Shown: one piece after another, positions 63,666 to 64,000 of the stretch
Numbering within the stretch: position 1 is the first letter of the stretch
Layout of the letters: each line of letters opens with the position of its first letter
Origin: Primorskyibacter marinus
GTDB lineage: Bacteria > Pseudomonadota > Alphaproteobacteria > Rhodobacterales > Rhodobacteraceae
Assembly: GCF_003313245.1 (NCBI RefSeq)
Contig: NZ_QJSD01000008.1
Span: 1-64,000, forward strand
Direction: 5' to 3'
DNA length: 64,000 nt
Position numbers and translations under genes: made by a program
The notes under the pieces: generated by a model
The model's database searches: none
What the model saw: the letters and a program-made list of their open reading frames with translations, nothing else
Told to the model about the DNA's origin: nothing

Positions 63666-64000
63666 TTACTGCACGAATGTCGGCATGATCCAGCGTGGCA
63701 GTGCCAAGATCAACTCTGGCAGGAGTATGATCAACAGCAGGATTCCGACCATCGGCAACAGGATGACACCAACATCCCGCAAGGCATCGACGACGCGGAT
63801 GCGCCCGATTGCGGCTGCGATCAGCAAGCACAGCCCGTAGGGCGGCGTGACCAGGCCGAAAGACAGGCTTATGACGCCGATGATGGCGAAATGGAGCGGA
63901 TGCATGCCCACATGCTCTGTCACCGGAAGCAGCACCGTTCCAAGGATGATGATGGCCGGAATGGCGTCGATGAACATGCCGATCAGAAGAAACGCCAGCG
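63666..64000 (-). CDS. TRAP transporter large permease DctM, C-terminal part (cut by the window end)
   Basis: The frame is open to base 64000 and continues outside. The visible ~110 residues are the conserved DctM end: FIDAIPAIIILGTVLLPV, FAIIGVISLSFGLVTPPYGLCL and a final hydrophobic helix (VILLPMVGILLLIILLPELIL). It belongs to a second, DctPQM-type TRAP system distinct from the TAXI system nearby. Confidence 0.9.
   Translation of the reverse strand, partial: LAFLLIGMFIDAIPAIIILGTVLLPVTEHVGMHPLHFAIIGVISLSFGLVTPPYGLCLLIAAAIGRIRVVDALRDVGVILLPMVGILLLIILLPELILALPRWIMPTFVQ

Overview
The window looks like part of a plasmid (or chromid) from an alphaproteobacterium of the Rhodobacteraceae/roseobacter type. 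The evidence is a Rep_3-family replication gene with its own parAB and ccdAB genes, a Paracoccus-style nar operon with a double-length NarK, a TAXI-TRAP transporter with a DUF1850 partner, and high GC with roseobacter-like gene content. No rRNA, tRNA or CRISPR array was recognised.

Region 1 (2-17976) is a catabolic transposon of about 18 kb. A 48-bp terminal inverted repeat starts at base 2 and its partner ends at base 17976 (34 of 48 positions match without gaps, and both begin TGTGATC). The right end carries a Tn552/Tn5053-type module: a serine resolvase, a DDE transposase (TniA-like) and an AAA ATPase (TniB-like). The cargo is one co-directional run of twelve minus-strand genes (13458 down to 308) plus a divergent AraC regulator. 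It encodes a complete Rieske oxygenase, a flavin/2Fe-2S reductase, a BMP-type ABC importer, an oxygenase that lacks its Rieske domain, a reductase that carries an extra Rieske domain, a GST-like protein, glutathione-dependent formaldehyde dehydrogenase, S-formylglutathione hydrolase and a GlxA-type regulator. This is the part list of the Pseudomonas NdmABCDE methylxanthine N-demethylase system. I infer that the element imports an N-methylated purine or similar compound, removes methyl groups oxidatively and detoxifies the formaldehyde.

Region 2 (17977-29792) is host sequence. The element sits inside an aldehyde dehydrogenase gene, whose 3' half remains. Downstream is a sugar/polyol-type catabolic operon: ABC binding protein, two permeases, ATPase, two GMC oxidoreductases and a Dabb protein, followed by a LacI regulator and a large FAD oxidoreductase.

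Region 3 (29937-34834) is the plasmid backbone: ccdA/ccdB, parA/parB, an origin region with iteron-like repeats beside an AT-rich stretch, and the replication initiator.

Region 4 (35030-41193) has an RND efflux pair, a MliC-like lysozyme inhibitor and an MgtE magnesium channel.

Region 5 (41314-53309) is respiratory nitrate reduction: a NarR-type Crp/Fnr regulator, NarK1-NarK2 fusion, NarGHJI and a parvulin isomerase, then a beta-carbonic anhydrase. Two near-consensus FNR-type boxes lie between narR and narK.

Region 6 (53896-64000) holds three small membrane proteins ahead of an APC permease, two unknown membrane proteins, a TAXI-TRAP system, PabB with a small Dabb-like protein, a PhyH dioxygenase and the cut end of a DctM-type TRAP permease.
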